From Candidatus Aminicenantes bacterium (GTDB lineage Bacteria > Acidobacteriota > Aminicenantia > Aminicenantales > UBA4085): a stretch of DNA of 46,443 bases. Below are positions 25,392 through 31,857 of the stretch, piece by piece. Below the pieces are notes generated by a model that was given only the letters and a program-made list of their open reading frames with translations, did not search any database and was not told where the DNA came from. The translations under genes were made by a program, and so were the position numbers. Location of the stretch: the NCBI GenBank assembly GCA_026393855.1, contig JAPKZJ010000100.1, positions 1 through 46,443 on the forward strand, written 5' to 3'. The stretch's first letter is position 1. Every line of letters starts with the position of its first letter.

Positions 25392-26477
25392 ATGAACCAA
25401 ATAAAAAGGAGGAGCCCGAAGGACGGGCTCCTGCCCGTCGAGGTCGTCTTCCATCCTTCGTGGTGGCACAGGTACGCGGGCCTTTCGTTCGACCCGGATT
25501 TCTACTATCACCCCGTCCGCCGGGTGGAAGACGAACGGCGGATGGAAATGGTCTTGTTCGAGCGCTTCGGAGACCTCGGGCTGGGCGAAGATCACCGCCG
25601 CGACGTCCCGTCGATCGGGGCCGTCCACAATGCGGCCGGATTCCTGCTATCCGAGATGTTGGGCTGCCGGGTCGTATATCCCGAAGACGGCCCTCCGCTG
25701 GTCGTCCCGGCGGAACAACCGGACCTGACCCTCGATGTCGAAGCCGCTTTCGCGAGCCCGGCCTACTTGCGGTTCGAGAGGCTTATCCGGGAGCTCAAAG
25801 CCCGCTTCGGCTATGTTTCGGGCGACGTCAACTGGGCCGGCGTTCTCAATCTCGCCTTGGACCTGCGCGGCCAGGCGATCTTCCTGGATATGGTCGATCG
25901 CCCCGCAGAAGTTCACGGGTATTTCCGCCGCATCGGGCAGGTCATCGAACGATTCACGGCTCTTCTGGAACGGGAATCAGGAACGACCTCGATCTCCGTC
26001 AACCGGACGGTGCGCCATCTCGCGGCGCCGGTCTTTCTGCATTCCGAATGCGCCCTGACGATGATCTCCGTCGCTCATTACCGGGACTTCCTCTTCCCGC
26101 TCGACGAGGATTGGAGCAGACGGAAGCGGCCCTTCGGCGTCCATTACTGCGGCGCCGATCCGCATCGCTTCGCGGGCTCGTTCGTCGCCCTGCCCCATCT
26201 GGATTTTCTAGACGTGGGGTGGGGCGGGGATCTGAAGCTCCTGCGCGAGCGGCTGCCGGACACCTTCCTCAACATCCGGCTAAGCCCGGTCGAGATCGTC
26301 GGGTGGAGCGAGACCGAGATCCGGCGGGCGATCGAAGAACGCATGGAGGCGGCGGGGGATCCGCGGCGGACCGGAGTTTGCTGCATCAACATGGACGACC
26401 GGGTCACGGACGCACAGGTGCGGGCGATATTCGAGACCGTTTTCGATCTACGGCTTCGTTTCGCGGCGCGCTTTTAA
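25392..26477 (+). CDS. Uroporphyrinogen-decarboxylase-like (URO-D family) protein
   Basis: A 361-residue protein with the URO-D/methyltransferase barrel architecture: an N-terminal ERFGDLGLGE segment, FGYVSGDVNWAGVLNLA, LFLHSE-like strand (VFLHSECALTMIS), FGVHYCGADPHRF, LDFLDVGWGGDL and the C-terminal VCCINMDD. FGVHYCG places His and Cys at the positions used for zinc and thiol chemistry in the cobalamin-dependent methyltransferase branch (MtaA/CmuA-like) rather than in heme biosynthesis, which is a family-based inference. The ATG at 25392 is chosen because GGAGATGGGAG is directly upstream. The extension to 25119 runs through repeats. Not clustered with heme genes. Substrate unknown. Confidence 0.75.
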   Translation: MNQIKRRSPKDGLLPVEVVFHPSWWHRYAGLSFDPDFYYHPVRRVEDERRMEMVLFERFGDLGLGEDHRRDVPSIGAVHNAAGFLLSEMLGCRVVYPEDGPPLVVPAEQPDLTLDVEAAFASPAYLRFERLIRELKARFGYVSGDVNWAGVLNLALDLRGQAIFLDMVDRPAEVHGYFRRIGQVIERFTALLERESGTTSISVNRTVRHLAAPVFLHSECALTMISVAHYRDFLFPLDEDWSRRKRPFGVHYCGADPHRFAGSFVALPHLDFLDVGWGGDLKLLRERLPDTFLNIRLSPVEIVGWSETEIRRAIEERMEAAGDPRRTGVCCINMDDRVTDAQVRAIFETVFDLRLRFAARF

Positions 26478-26516
26478 ACCCATCGTTTACGATTCGCCGA
26501 AGAGAGATCCCCACGC

Positions 26517-26571
26517 CCCGCCTTCGGCGGGACTCGGGACGACAATCCGAAGGGATTTTGGCGATCCCTTC
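26517..26571. terminator. Paired hairpins between convergent genes
   Basis: Two hairpins fill the 105-bp convergent gap: CCCGCC-TTC-GGCGGG (26517-26531) and GAAGGGAT-TTTGGCG-ATCCCTTC (26549-26571). Neither is followed by a long T-run, so rho-independent termination is likely weak. The first one, read on the minus strand, resembles the CGTCCCGAG...GGGATCT class of intergenic repeats. Confidence 0.4.
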
Positions 26572-26582
26572 TGCCCGGGCGC

Positions 26583-29500
26583 TCAGCGCGTCTTCTGGAC
26601 CTTGAAATCCTCAAACAGCCCGTAGCCGACGACGGAGTAGTCCTTGCCGGCCGGACGGCCGCCTTTAGCGCCCTGCTGGAACGATCCCGGCCAGGCCCGG
26701 CCGAGCTGGGGATTGTTGTGGAAGGGTCCCAGGGTGTTCTTGAGCGTCCCGATGACGGCCACGGTGACTTCGTTTCGCCCCGGCTGAAGCGATCCGGTGA
26801 TGTCCAGCTCGAAGGGGGCGAAGGCGATCAGGCCGGCCTTCTTGCCGTTGACCCGAATTTCAGCTTCCGCGCCCAGCCAGGCGCCCAGGGCCACGCGGTA
26901 GCGGGCGGCCCCCGGTCCCTCGGCCGGCACGTCGATCGTTTTGGAGTAATCCACCCGGCCGCTTTCCATGGGCATCCCCTGCCCGCTCCAGGGCCCCAAC
27001 GACAGGGCTGCCGGCGGCACGACCTGGAATCCCTTGGCTTCGCCCTTGACGGCGAAATCGCCCACCAAATAGATCGGTTCGAGCTCGCTGTGAATGGTGA
27101 ACGGCGCCGCCTTGAGCGTGATCGTGTTATCACCCGGCTTGACGGTCAGGGGGAAGACCCCGAAGGCCTTGTCCAGCCACCACTCGCCGGGCTTGGGCTC
27201 GACGGGCTTGCCGTTGCAGGAGACATGGAAGAGGCCGGGCCGTTCGATCACGGCGACAAGCGCGGCCGGAGCGACGCCGGGCGCTACCCGGAAATGGAAC
27301 GTCGCCTCGAAGCCCGAATCGGCCGCGAACTTGTCCTTGTCCAGGATGTTGGTCTTGTACTGGACGGCGCTGTCCCAGGGGTTGCGGTCCAGGCCGTGGG
27401 CTCGGTAGGTTTTAAGCTGGGCGTCGTAGAAGTAGAGATCCTTCTCAGTCTTGCCGCCCACGGTCAGGTCGCAGTAATCCAGGGTCAGAATGTTGCCGCC
27501 CGCCCGGGCGATCACGGTCTTGGCGCCGGGAGCGGCGTCCGCCCATTCCAGGTTGGCGGGAGCCGGCACGGGCGTTGCGGGTTCGGGCGAGAGCACCAGG
27601 ACCAAGCTGCCGCCCGGGGGAAGGTTAAAAGCCGCCTTTAGGCTATTGTCCGCTGCTTGGCTGGGATACGGTTCGATCTTGCCGGTCAGAGGGTCCCAGC
27701 GGCTCACGGACTTGCCGGGCCCCGCAAGCTCGCCGGCGATTCCCGCCGCCGGATCGATGTTGGCCAGGAAGACGAGCTCCCCGTCGGCGAAGGTCCGACG
27801 GTGGTGGAAGAGCATGTTGGGCATGGCGGCAGGCGCGCCTGCGACGGTGAAACGCAGGGCCGGGGCCAGGATTTCGGCCAGCTTGGCCGGCGCCTCGGCG
27901 GGTGTCGCCGTCATCCATTGTTCGGCATGCTTGGCAGCCAGGTCGGCCACGGCCTTGTCGGGACGGCCGGCGACAAAAGCAGGCGCCGGGACAAGAGCCA
28001 GAACGCGTCCGCCCTTGGCCAGGAGCTTCCCGAGCAGATCGACGGAGGGCCTTTCCAGGTTTTCCAACCCGGGTGGGAGGACGACGACATCATAGGTTTG
28101 CGGCCCGATCCGCAGGGTCTTGCCGTCGACCCGGCCGTGAGCCCGCAGAGTATCCTCGCTCCCCAGGTCGTATTCGACCTGGGCCGCTTCGAGCTCGTCA
28201 ACGAAGGCCTGGAAGTCCTTGCCGATGGCCTTGATGGCGTCGGTATCCCCGCCGGGCTTATGATGCATCCAGGCGGTTGTAGTCGGCTCCAGGACCAGGA
28301 TCCGGTTGTCCTGCCGGCCGGAGGAGACAACCAGCGACAGTCGGCCCAAGTAATCCCCCATCATCTTATAGTCGCCCCACCAAGGCTCGTGGTAGGAGAA
28401 CGACTGCGGGTGATCGCGCTTGCGGGCGCCCATGATGGTGACGTAGGAAAGATGCTGATTGATGAAGTTGACGCCTAGGGCCAGCTCCCAGTCGGCGATC
28501 CGCTTCTGGTCGAAGAAGGTCAGATCCCAACCGCCGGCGCCGTAGGTTTCGGACATCGTCCGCGGCAGACCCATCTGGTTGGCGGCGCTGCGGATTTCCT
28601 TGACGGCCCGGGCGTTGCCGAATTGGGCGTGGGTGTCGCGCTGGAAGTCGTTCATCAGGATGTCGATGCCGGGCATGTGGGACCAGGCGGCCATAGCCAG
28701 GTTGTCCGGGCTGCTGACCGGCCGCGGCCATTCGTGCTCCCAATAATGGCCGGTGAAAGCCAGGTTGTTCTTCTGGGCATACTCGAAGTAGGGCTTGGCC
28801 CAGCCCTCGATGAAGAGGTCCAGGAGCAGGGCGTAGAAGTCGTGGCGGACGGCCTTGAAATCGCCGACGTCGTCCGTCAGCGAAGGTAGGCTCGGCCGCA
28901 AGTCGTAGCCGAACTTGGCCTGGAAGGCGGCGAAGAGCCGCGGCGTCCAGTTGAGGACGGTCATGCCCTGGCCGCCGGCCGGGCTGATCTCGGCCTCGTC
29001 CTGGAAGGAGCCGGGCACCGCGGCCCCGAACTCGGCCCCGAAGGCGGCCTTATAAGGGTCGAGGGTCAGCTCGAGAAACTTGGCCGTGACGTCAGGCCGC
29101 ATGATATCGACATAGGTATATCCGCCGAACCAGGGGCTGGGTTTCTGGGCGTTGATGTCATAGACGATGTAGGCGCCCGGGCCGAACTTCTCGGTCTTCA
29201 GCCGGGCCGTGATGTCCTCGAAGCCCGCGTCCGTGCGGCGCAGGACGACGACCGGCTCGCTCTCGAAAGCGGCCGGAAGCGCCTCCATCTTGGTCATCCG
29301 CAGCCCGGACCGGGCGGCGTCGGGCATGGCCGCGGGAACGTGCCCGCCGGCGAATCCGGAGGGATAGGAGTTCTCGTCGTAGATCCAGATCTTCATCCCC
29401 AGGGACTTGCCCTTCTCGACCGCGTGCTGGAAGAGGCCGATCCATTCCGGCGTGAGGTAAGGAGTGATCAGGCCGGGGCGCGGGTGGACGAACACGCCGC

Positions 29501-29762
29501 CGATGCCTTTGGCTTTGAAGTCGGCCAATTGCTCGTCGATCTCCGCCTCGGTCACGCGATCGTTCCAGACCCACAGCGGGGCGCTGCGGTATTCGGCCGG
29601 GGGGTCGGCGAAGAGCGGCTGCAGGTCGGCCAGGCGTGTGGGCGGCTTGGGCAGGCCGGCCGGCAGGGGCGCAGGCTTTTCGGCGCAAGCCGCCAAGGCG
29701 ATCAGGGCGGCGGCGATCGAGAGCAGGATCAGACCGGGAAGGGACGGGCGGCGAAGCGTCAT
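26583..29762 (-). CDS. GH106-like glycoside hydrolase lipoprotein
   Basis: A 1059-residue surface or periplasmic enzyme. The signal peptide ends in the lipobox LAAC, with lipidated Cys26. From ~45 it shows the GH106-like (alpha-L-rhamnosidase type) beginning: SAPLWVWNDRVTEAEIDEQL, GIGGVFVHPRPGLITPYL, KIWIYDENSYPSG. The acidic motif SFQDEAEIS and the HYWEHEWPRP loop follow in the barrel (about 240-360). The C-terminal ~250 residues are beta-sandwich modules (e.g. ARYRVALGAWLGAEAEIRVNG), as usual for this family. The second GH106-like protein in the window is at 36984-39725. Linked to scavenging of rhamnose-type or related sugars by family; specificity is not proven. Converges on the URO-D-like gene. 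Confidence 0.82.
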   Translation of the reverse strand: MTLRRPSLPGLILLSIAAALIALAACAEKPAPLPAGLPKPPTRLADLQPLFADPPAEYRSAPLWVWNDRVTEAEIDEQLADFKAKGIGGVFVHPRPGLITPYLTPEWIGLFQHAVEKGKSLGMKIWIYDENSYPSGFAGGHVPAAMPDAARSGLRMTKMEALPAAFESEPVVVLRRTDAGFEDITARLKTEKFGPGAYIVYDINAQKPSPWFGGYTYVDIMRPDVTAKFLELTLDPYKAAFGAEFGAAVPGSFQDEAEISPAGGQGMTVLNWTPRLFAAFQAKFGYDLRPSLPSLTDDVGDFKAVRHDFYALLLDLFIEGWAKPYFEYAQKNNLAFTGHYWEHEWPRPVSSPDNLAMAAWSHMPGIDILMNDFQRDTHAQFGNARAVKEIRSAANQMGLPRTMSETYGAGGWDLTFFDQKRIADWELALGVNFINQHLSYVTIMGARKRDHPQSFSYHEPWWGDYKMMGDYLGRLSLVVSSGRQDNRILVLEPTTTAWMHHKPGGDTDAIKAIGKDFQAFVDELEAAQVEYDLGSEDTLRAHGRVDGKTLRIGPQTYDVVVLPPGLENLERPSVDLLGKLLAKGGRVLALVPAPAFVAGRPDKAVADLAAKHAEQWMTATPAEAPAKLAEILAPALRFTVAGAPAAMPNMLFHHRRTFADGELVFLANIDPAAGIAGELAGPGKSVSRWDPLTGKIEPYPSQAADNSLKAAFNLPPGGSLVLVLSPEPATPVPAPANLEWADAAPGAKTVIARAGGNILTLDYCDLTVGGKTEKDLYFYDAQLKTYRAHGLDRNPWDSAVQYKTNILDKDKFAADSGFEATFHFRVAPGVAPAALVAVIERPGLFHVSCNGKPVEPKPGEWWLDKAFGVFPLTVKPGDNTITLKAAPFTIHSELEPIYLVGDFAVKGEAKGFQVVPPAALSLGPWSGQGMPMESGRVDYSKTIDVPAEGPGAARYRVALGAWLGAEAEIRVNGKKAGLIAFAPFELDITGSLQPGRNEVTVAVIGTLKNTLGPFHNNPQLGRAWPGSFQQGAKGGRPAGKDYSVVGYGLFEDFKVQKTR

Positions 29763-29869
29763 GGACGGACTCCTCGTTGGGACATTGGGAGTATCTTATA
29801 ACAAACTGCGCCCGGCGCAAGGGGGCTTTGATGTCGGCGCGAGCATCCGATCGCGGCTCCAGCCCAGGC

Positions 29870-30148
29870 TTACTTCTTCTTGACGATCTTGCCCAGGACG
29901 AAGCGCTCCCGGTACTCGACCTTTCCGTTCTTGCCGTATCGGATCCACTCGCCGTGTTTCAGGTTGTCCTTGAAATGTCCGATCTGCCAGAGGCTGCCGT
30001 CCTCGTGGTTGAAGACCCACTTCCCCTGCATCATGCCGTCGACGAACTTGCCTTGGGCCTTGATGGGGCCCGACTTGTAGAAGTAGGTCAGCCGATCACC
30101 CTTCTGCGAAGTCGCCTTTGGGCCGTTTTTGAAGTAGCTCTCTTTCAT
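29870..30148 (-). CDS. MORN/YwqK-like repeat protein
   Basis: A 92-residue protein built of MORN-type repeats: KGDRLTYFYKSGPIKAQGKF, DGMMQGKWVFNHEDGSLWQI, DNLKHGEWIRYGKNGKVEY, each with a G.W.(F/Y)....G pattern. Homologues are often annotated as YwqK-family antitoxin-like proteins, but no toxin is adjacent here. ATG 30148 is chosen as the natural start of the first repeat; the in-frame upstream part to 30241 has no repeat character. There is no clear ribosome-binding site. It sits between the GH106-like gene and tRNA-Ser. Function unknown. Confidence 0.7.
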   Translation of the reverse strand: MKESYFKNGPKATSQKGDRLTYFYKSGPIKAQGKFVDGMMQGKWVFNHEDGSLWQIGHFKDNLKHGEWIRYGKNGKVEYRERFVLGKIVKKK

Positions 30149-30240
30149 GGGATTAGGATAGCATTTTCTAGAGGGAAGAGAGAATCCCCCCGGCTGTTCG
30201 AACAGGAAGATTGCCCCGCGCGTTCCCCGCCAAAGAATCA

Positions 30241-30264
30241 TTGGAATCTACCCCCCTGCTCCCC
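30241..30264. repeat. Partial copy of the repeat-element core
   Basis: The 24 bases from 30241 match the 24 bases from 30354 at 21 positions (TTGG.AT.TACCCCCCTGC pattern). The flanking inverted repeats are absent, so it is a fragment. Confidence 0.45.
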
Positions 30265-30327
30265 GTAGACGAAAGAACGATGATTATCGCACGCAGCAAT
30301 GCGTTCTGATTGTCGTTGCCCTCATTG

Positions 30328-30411
30328 CCCAGAGCGCTCCCAATCTATTTTTATTGGTATTTACCCCCCTGCCCCCCTATGAAAATAGGGGGGAGTGGAC
30401 AGCGCTCTGGG
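30328..30411. repeat. 84-bp terminal-inverted-repeat element, copy B
   Basis: Ends CCCAGAGCGCT (30328-30338) and AGCGCTCTGGG (30401-30411) are perfect inverted repeats. Inside are TTTTATTGGTAT, a C-rich block and a hairpin with a 9-bp stem CCCCCCTAT (30372-30380), GAAA tetraloop, ATAGGGGGG (30385-30393). Same length and layout as copy A at 25239. It ends 8 bases from the tRNA-Ser 3' end, so the hairpin could also act as the tRNA terminator. Confidence 0.6.
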
Positions 30412-30418
30412 AAAGGAA

Positions 30419-30509
30419 CGGAGAGGGCGGGATTCGAACCCGCGGTCCCGGGGTAAACCAGGACAAGCGCTTAGCAGGCGCTCCTGTTAGACCACTCCAG
30501 CACCTCTCC
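30419..30509 (-). tRNA. tRNA-Ser (anticodon GCT)
   Basis: The minus strand begins GGAGAGGTGCTGGAGTGG and ends with CCTCTCC plus a discriminator G; acceptor stems pair perfectly (GGAGAGG/CCTCTCC). The anticodon loop CTGCTAA contains GCT, reading AGC/AGU serine codons. The long variable arm (TGTCCTGG...CCGGGACCG type) and the GTTCGAATC T-loop are class II serine tRNA features. CCA is not encoded. Confidence 0.93.
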
Positions 30510-30590
30510 GCGGTACGGTTGGCCGGGTTATTCTACCATTTTTCATTCCGCCTCCAAAGCCCGGCCGCCGGCCGCGCGGAAATAAATCGC

Positions 30591-30628
30591 TTGACAATAA
30601 CAATATCATAGTGATATCACTTTGATAT
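30591..30628 (+). promoter_or_regulatory. Promoter overlapped by a 26-bp palindromic operator of the SPFH operon
   Basis: A consensus -35 TTGACA is at 30591-30596. Starting seven bases later, 30603-30628 is a 26-bp palindrome with 12 of 13 base pairs symmetric; the perfect core is AGTGATATCACT (30610-30621), flanked by ATATCA and TGATAT. The expected -10 (TATCAC at 30615) lies in the palindrome centre, so a dimeric repressor would block it. AAGGAG (30631-30636) follows before ATG 30643. The ribbon-helix-helix protein encoded in the same operon is the obvious candidate binder. Confidence 0.75.
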
Positions 30629-30642
30629 ACAAGGAGTGAGCC

Positions 30643-31521
30643 ATGATCAACATCCAGGAAAAGAGCGTCTTCCAGGTCAACGGCTGGGCGATGGTGGTCG
30701 TCATCGTCGCCCTGTTCGCGGGCGCGTTTTCGATCCTCATCGGCGTCAAGCCCGATCAGACTTTTACACCTACGCTGGGAGCGGCCATCTTGCTGTTGTT
30801 GACCGGCGGCCTGCTCATCCCGGGCTTTTTCATCATCCACCCCAACGAATCCAAGGTCTTCACCTTCGTCGGCAAGTACGTCGGCACGGCGCACCGGCCA
30901 GGATTCCACTGGGCCAACCCATTCACCATCAAGAAGCGGGTGACTTTGCGGATCGTCAACCTCGACAGCCAGAAGATCAAGGTCAACGACGCCCGCGGCA
31001 ACCCGATCGAGATCGCGGCCGTCATCGTCTGGCACGTCGTCGACACGGCCAAGGCCGTCTTCAACGTCGACAACTACAAGAACTTCGTGGCCATCCAGAG
31101 CGAGACGGCCGTGCGCCAGCTGGCCACCCACTACGCCTACGACTCGCACGAGAAGGACCAGGAGTCGCTGCGGGCCAACACCGAGGAGATCGCCGCCAAG
31201 CTCCGCGAGCAGGTCCAGGAGCGGCTCGACATCTCCGGCGTCCGCGTGGTCGAAGCCCGCATCTCCCACCTGGCCTATGCGCCCGAGATCGCCCAGGTCA
31301 TGCTCCGCCGCCAGGCGGCCGAGGCCATCATCGCCGCCCGCCGCCAGATCGTCGACGGCGCCGTCGGCATGGTCGAGATGGCCCTGGAGCATCTGGAAGC
31401 CAAGAATGTCGTCCACCTGGACGATGAGAAGAAGGCCGCCATGGTCAACAACCTGCTGGTGGCCCTGGTCTCGGAGTCCGAGGTCCAGCCGATCATCAAC
31501 ACGGGGACGCTGTATTCTTGA
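30643..31521 (+). CDS. SPFH/Band-7 domain membrane protein
   Basis: A 292-residue stomatin/prohibitin-superfamily protein. Two N-terminal hydrophobic segments (WAMVVVIVALFAGAFSILIGV, ~15-35, and GAAILLLLTGGLLIPGFFII, ~45-65) anchor it in the inner membrane. The SPFH domain follows: NESKVFTFVGKYVGT, RPGFHWANPFT, NARGNPIEIAAVIVWHVVD-type strand, and SETAVRQLATHYAYD. Then comes the helical RRQAAEAIIAARRQIVDGAV segment expected to drive oligomerisation. Family members build membrane microdomain scaffolds. It is followed with a 4-base overlap (TTGA) by a ribbon-helix-helix regulator, and the promoter carries a palindromic operator. I know of similar SPFH-RHH gene pairs, but not of a functional description. 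Confidence 0.88.
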   Translation: MINIQEKSVFQVNGWAMVVVIVALFAGAFSILIGVKPDQTFTPTLGAAILLLLTGGLLIPGFFIIHPNESKVFTFVGKYVGTAHRPGFHWANPFTIKKRVTLRIVNLDSQKIKVNDARGNPIEIAAVIVWHVVDTAKAVFNVDNYKNFVAIQSETAVRQLATHYAYDSHEKDQESLRANTEEIAAKLREQVQERLDISGVRVVEARISHLAYAPEIAQVMLRRQAAEAIIAARRQIVDGAVGMVEMALEHLEAKNVVHLDDEKKAAMVNNLLVALVSESEVQPIINTGTLYS

Positions 31522-31688
31522 TCGAGAAGAAGAAGTTCCTTCTGCGGCTTGACGCCGACGTCCACGCGGCCCTGGAGAAATGGGCCGCGGACGAGCTGCG
31601 CAGCGTCAACGCCCAGATGGAGTTCGTCCTGAAAGAGGCGGTCCGGAAAACGGGCCGTCTCAAGCGCGAGGAGGTCGCGCCGAAATGA
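31518..31688 (+). CDS. Arc-type ribbon-helix-helix DNA-binding protein
   Basis: A 56-residue protein starting at TTG in a TTGA overlap with the SPFH stop, so translationally coupled. The fold is read directly: N-terminal ribbon KKFLLRLD, helix A DVHAALEKWAADEL, turn RSVNAQ, helix B MEFVLKEAVRKTG, then a basic tail. It matches the Arc/MetJ superfamily, where dimers insert the beta ribbon in the major groove. The palindrome at 30603-30628 is the likely operator, giving autorepression of the SPFH operon (inference). Often mis-called an antitoxin; there is no toxin of known type next to it. Confidence 0.8.
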   Translation: MIEKKKFLLRLDADVHAALEKWAADELRSVNAQMEFVLKEAVRKTGRLKREEVAPK

Positions 31689-31765
31689 TCGCCAAGCTGT
31701 TCGTCCTCATCGCCGCCGTCGTGGCGGCTTTCGCCGCTCTGATCGTCCTATGGGCTTTTCTGTGA
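31685..31765 (+). CDS. 26-residue single-pass membrane peptide
   Basis: An ATGA overlap joins this reading frame to the ribbon-helix-helix gene. The product MIAKLFVLIAAVVAAFAALI-VLWAFL is almost entirely hydrophobic, with one basic residue near the N-terminus, so it should be one transmembrane helix. It is too short for usual gene callers. The conserved 4-base overlap and identical base composition support a real gene, although this rests on a single sequence. It might be a partner of the SPFH scaffold; a toxic-peptide reading is possible but unsupported. Confidence 0.55.
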   Translation: MIAKLFVLIAAVVAAFAALIVLWAFL

Positions 31766-31792
31766 CGGTCGATTCATCCCACGTTTGAGGGG

Positions 31793-31821
31793 TTGTCTCC
31801 CACCCGGCAGTGGGATATAGT
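31793..31821 (+). promoter_or_regulatory. Promoter with an inverted repeat in its spacer
   Basis: TTGTCT (31793-31798) and TATAGT (31816-31821) are 17 bases apart, 37 bases before ATG 31858. The inverted repeat TCCCAC (31798-31803) / GTGGGA (31810-31815) fills the spacer and could be an operator. Because TTTTTT follows at 31821-31826, the same hairpin might instead terminate the SPFH operon. Confidence 0.5.
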
Positions 31822-31857
31822 TTTTTCCATTGCCGACACTTCCGACCGGAGGACGCC

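Larger units (their letters stand above)
30149..30418. other. Intergenic region between MORN gene and tRNA-Ser with repeat element copies
   Basis: Contains a full 84-bp inverted-repeat element (30328-30411) and a partial copy of its C-rich core about 113 bases earlier (30241-30264), with lower GC than surrounding genes. No gene seen. Confidence 0.55.

Noticed and set aside
26517-26571. Strong bidirectional intrinsic terminator
   Set aside because: Hairpins are good, but no T-run follows on either strand, so it is reported with low confidence only.
29870-30148. YwqK-like protein as antitoxin
   Set aside because: No toxin gene beside it; the annotation rests on a repeat family.
31518-31688. 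RHH gene as antitoxin of a toxin-antitoxin pair
   Set aside because: No known toxin family next to it; the operon with SPFH and an operator palindrome points to autoregulation.
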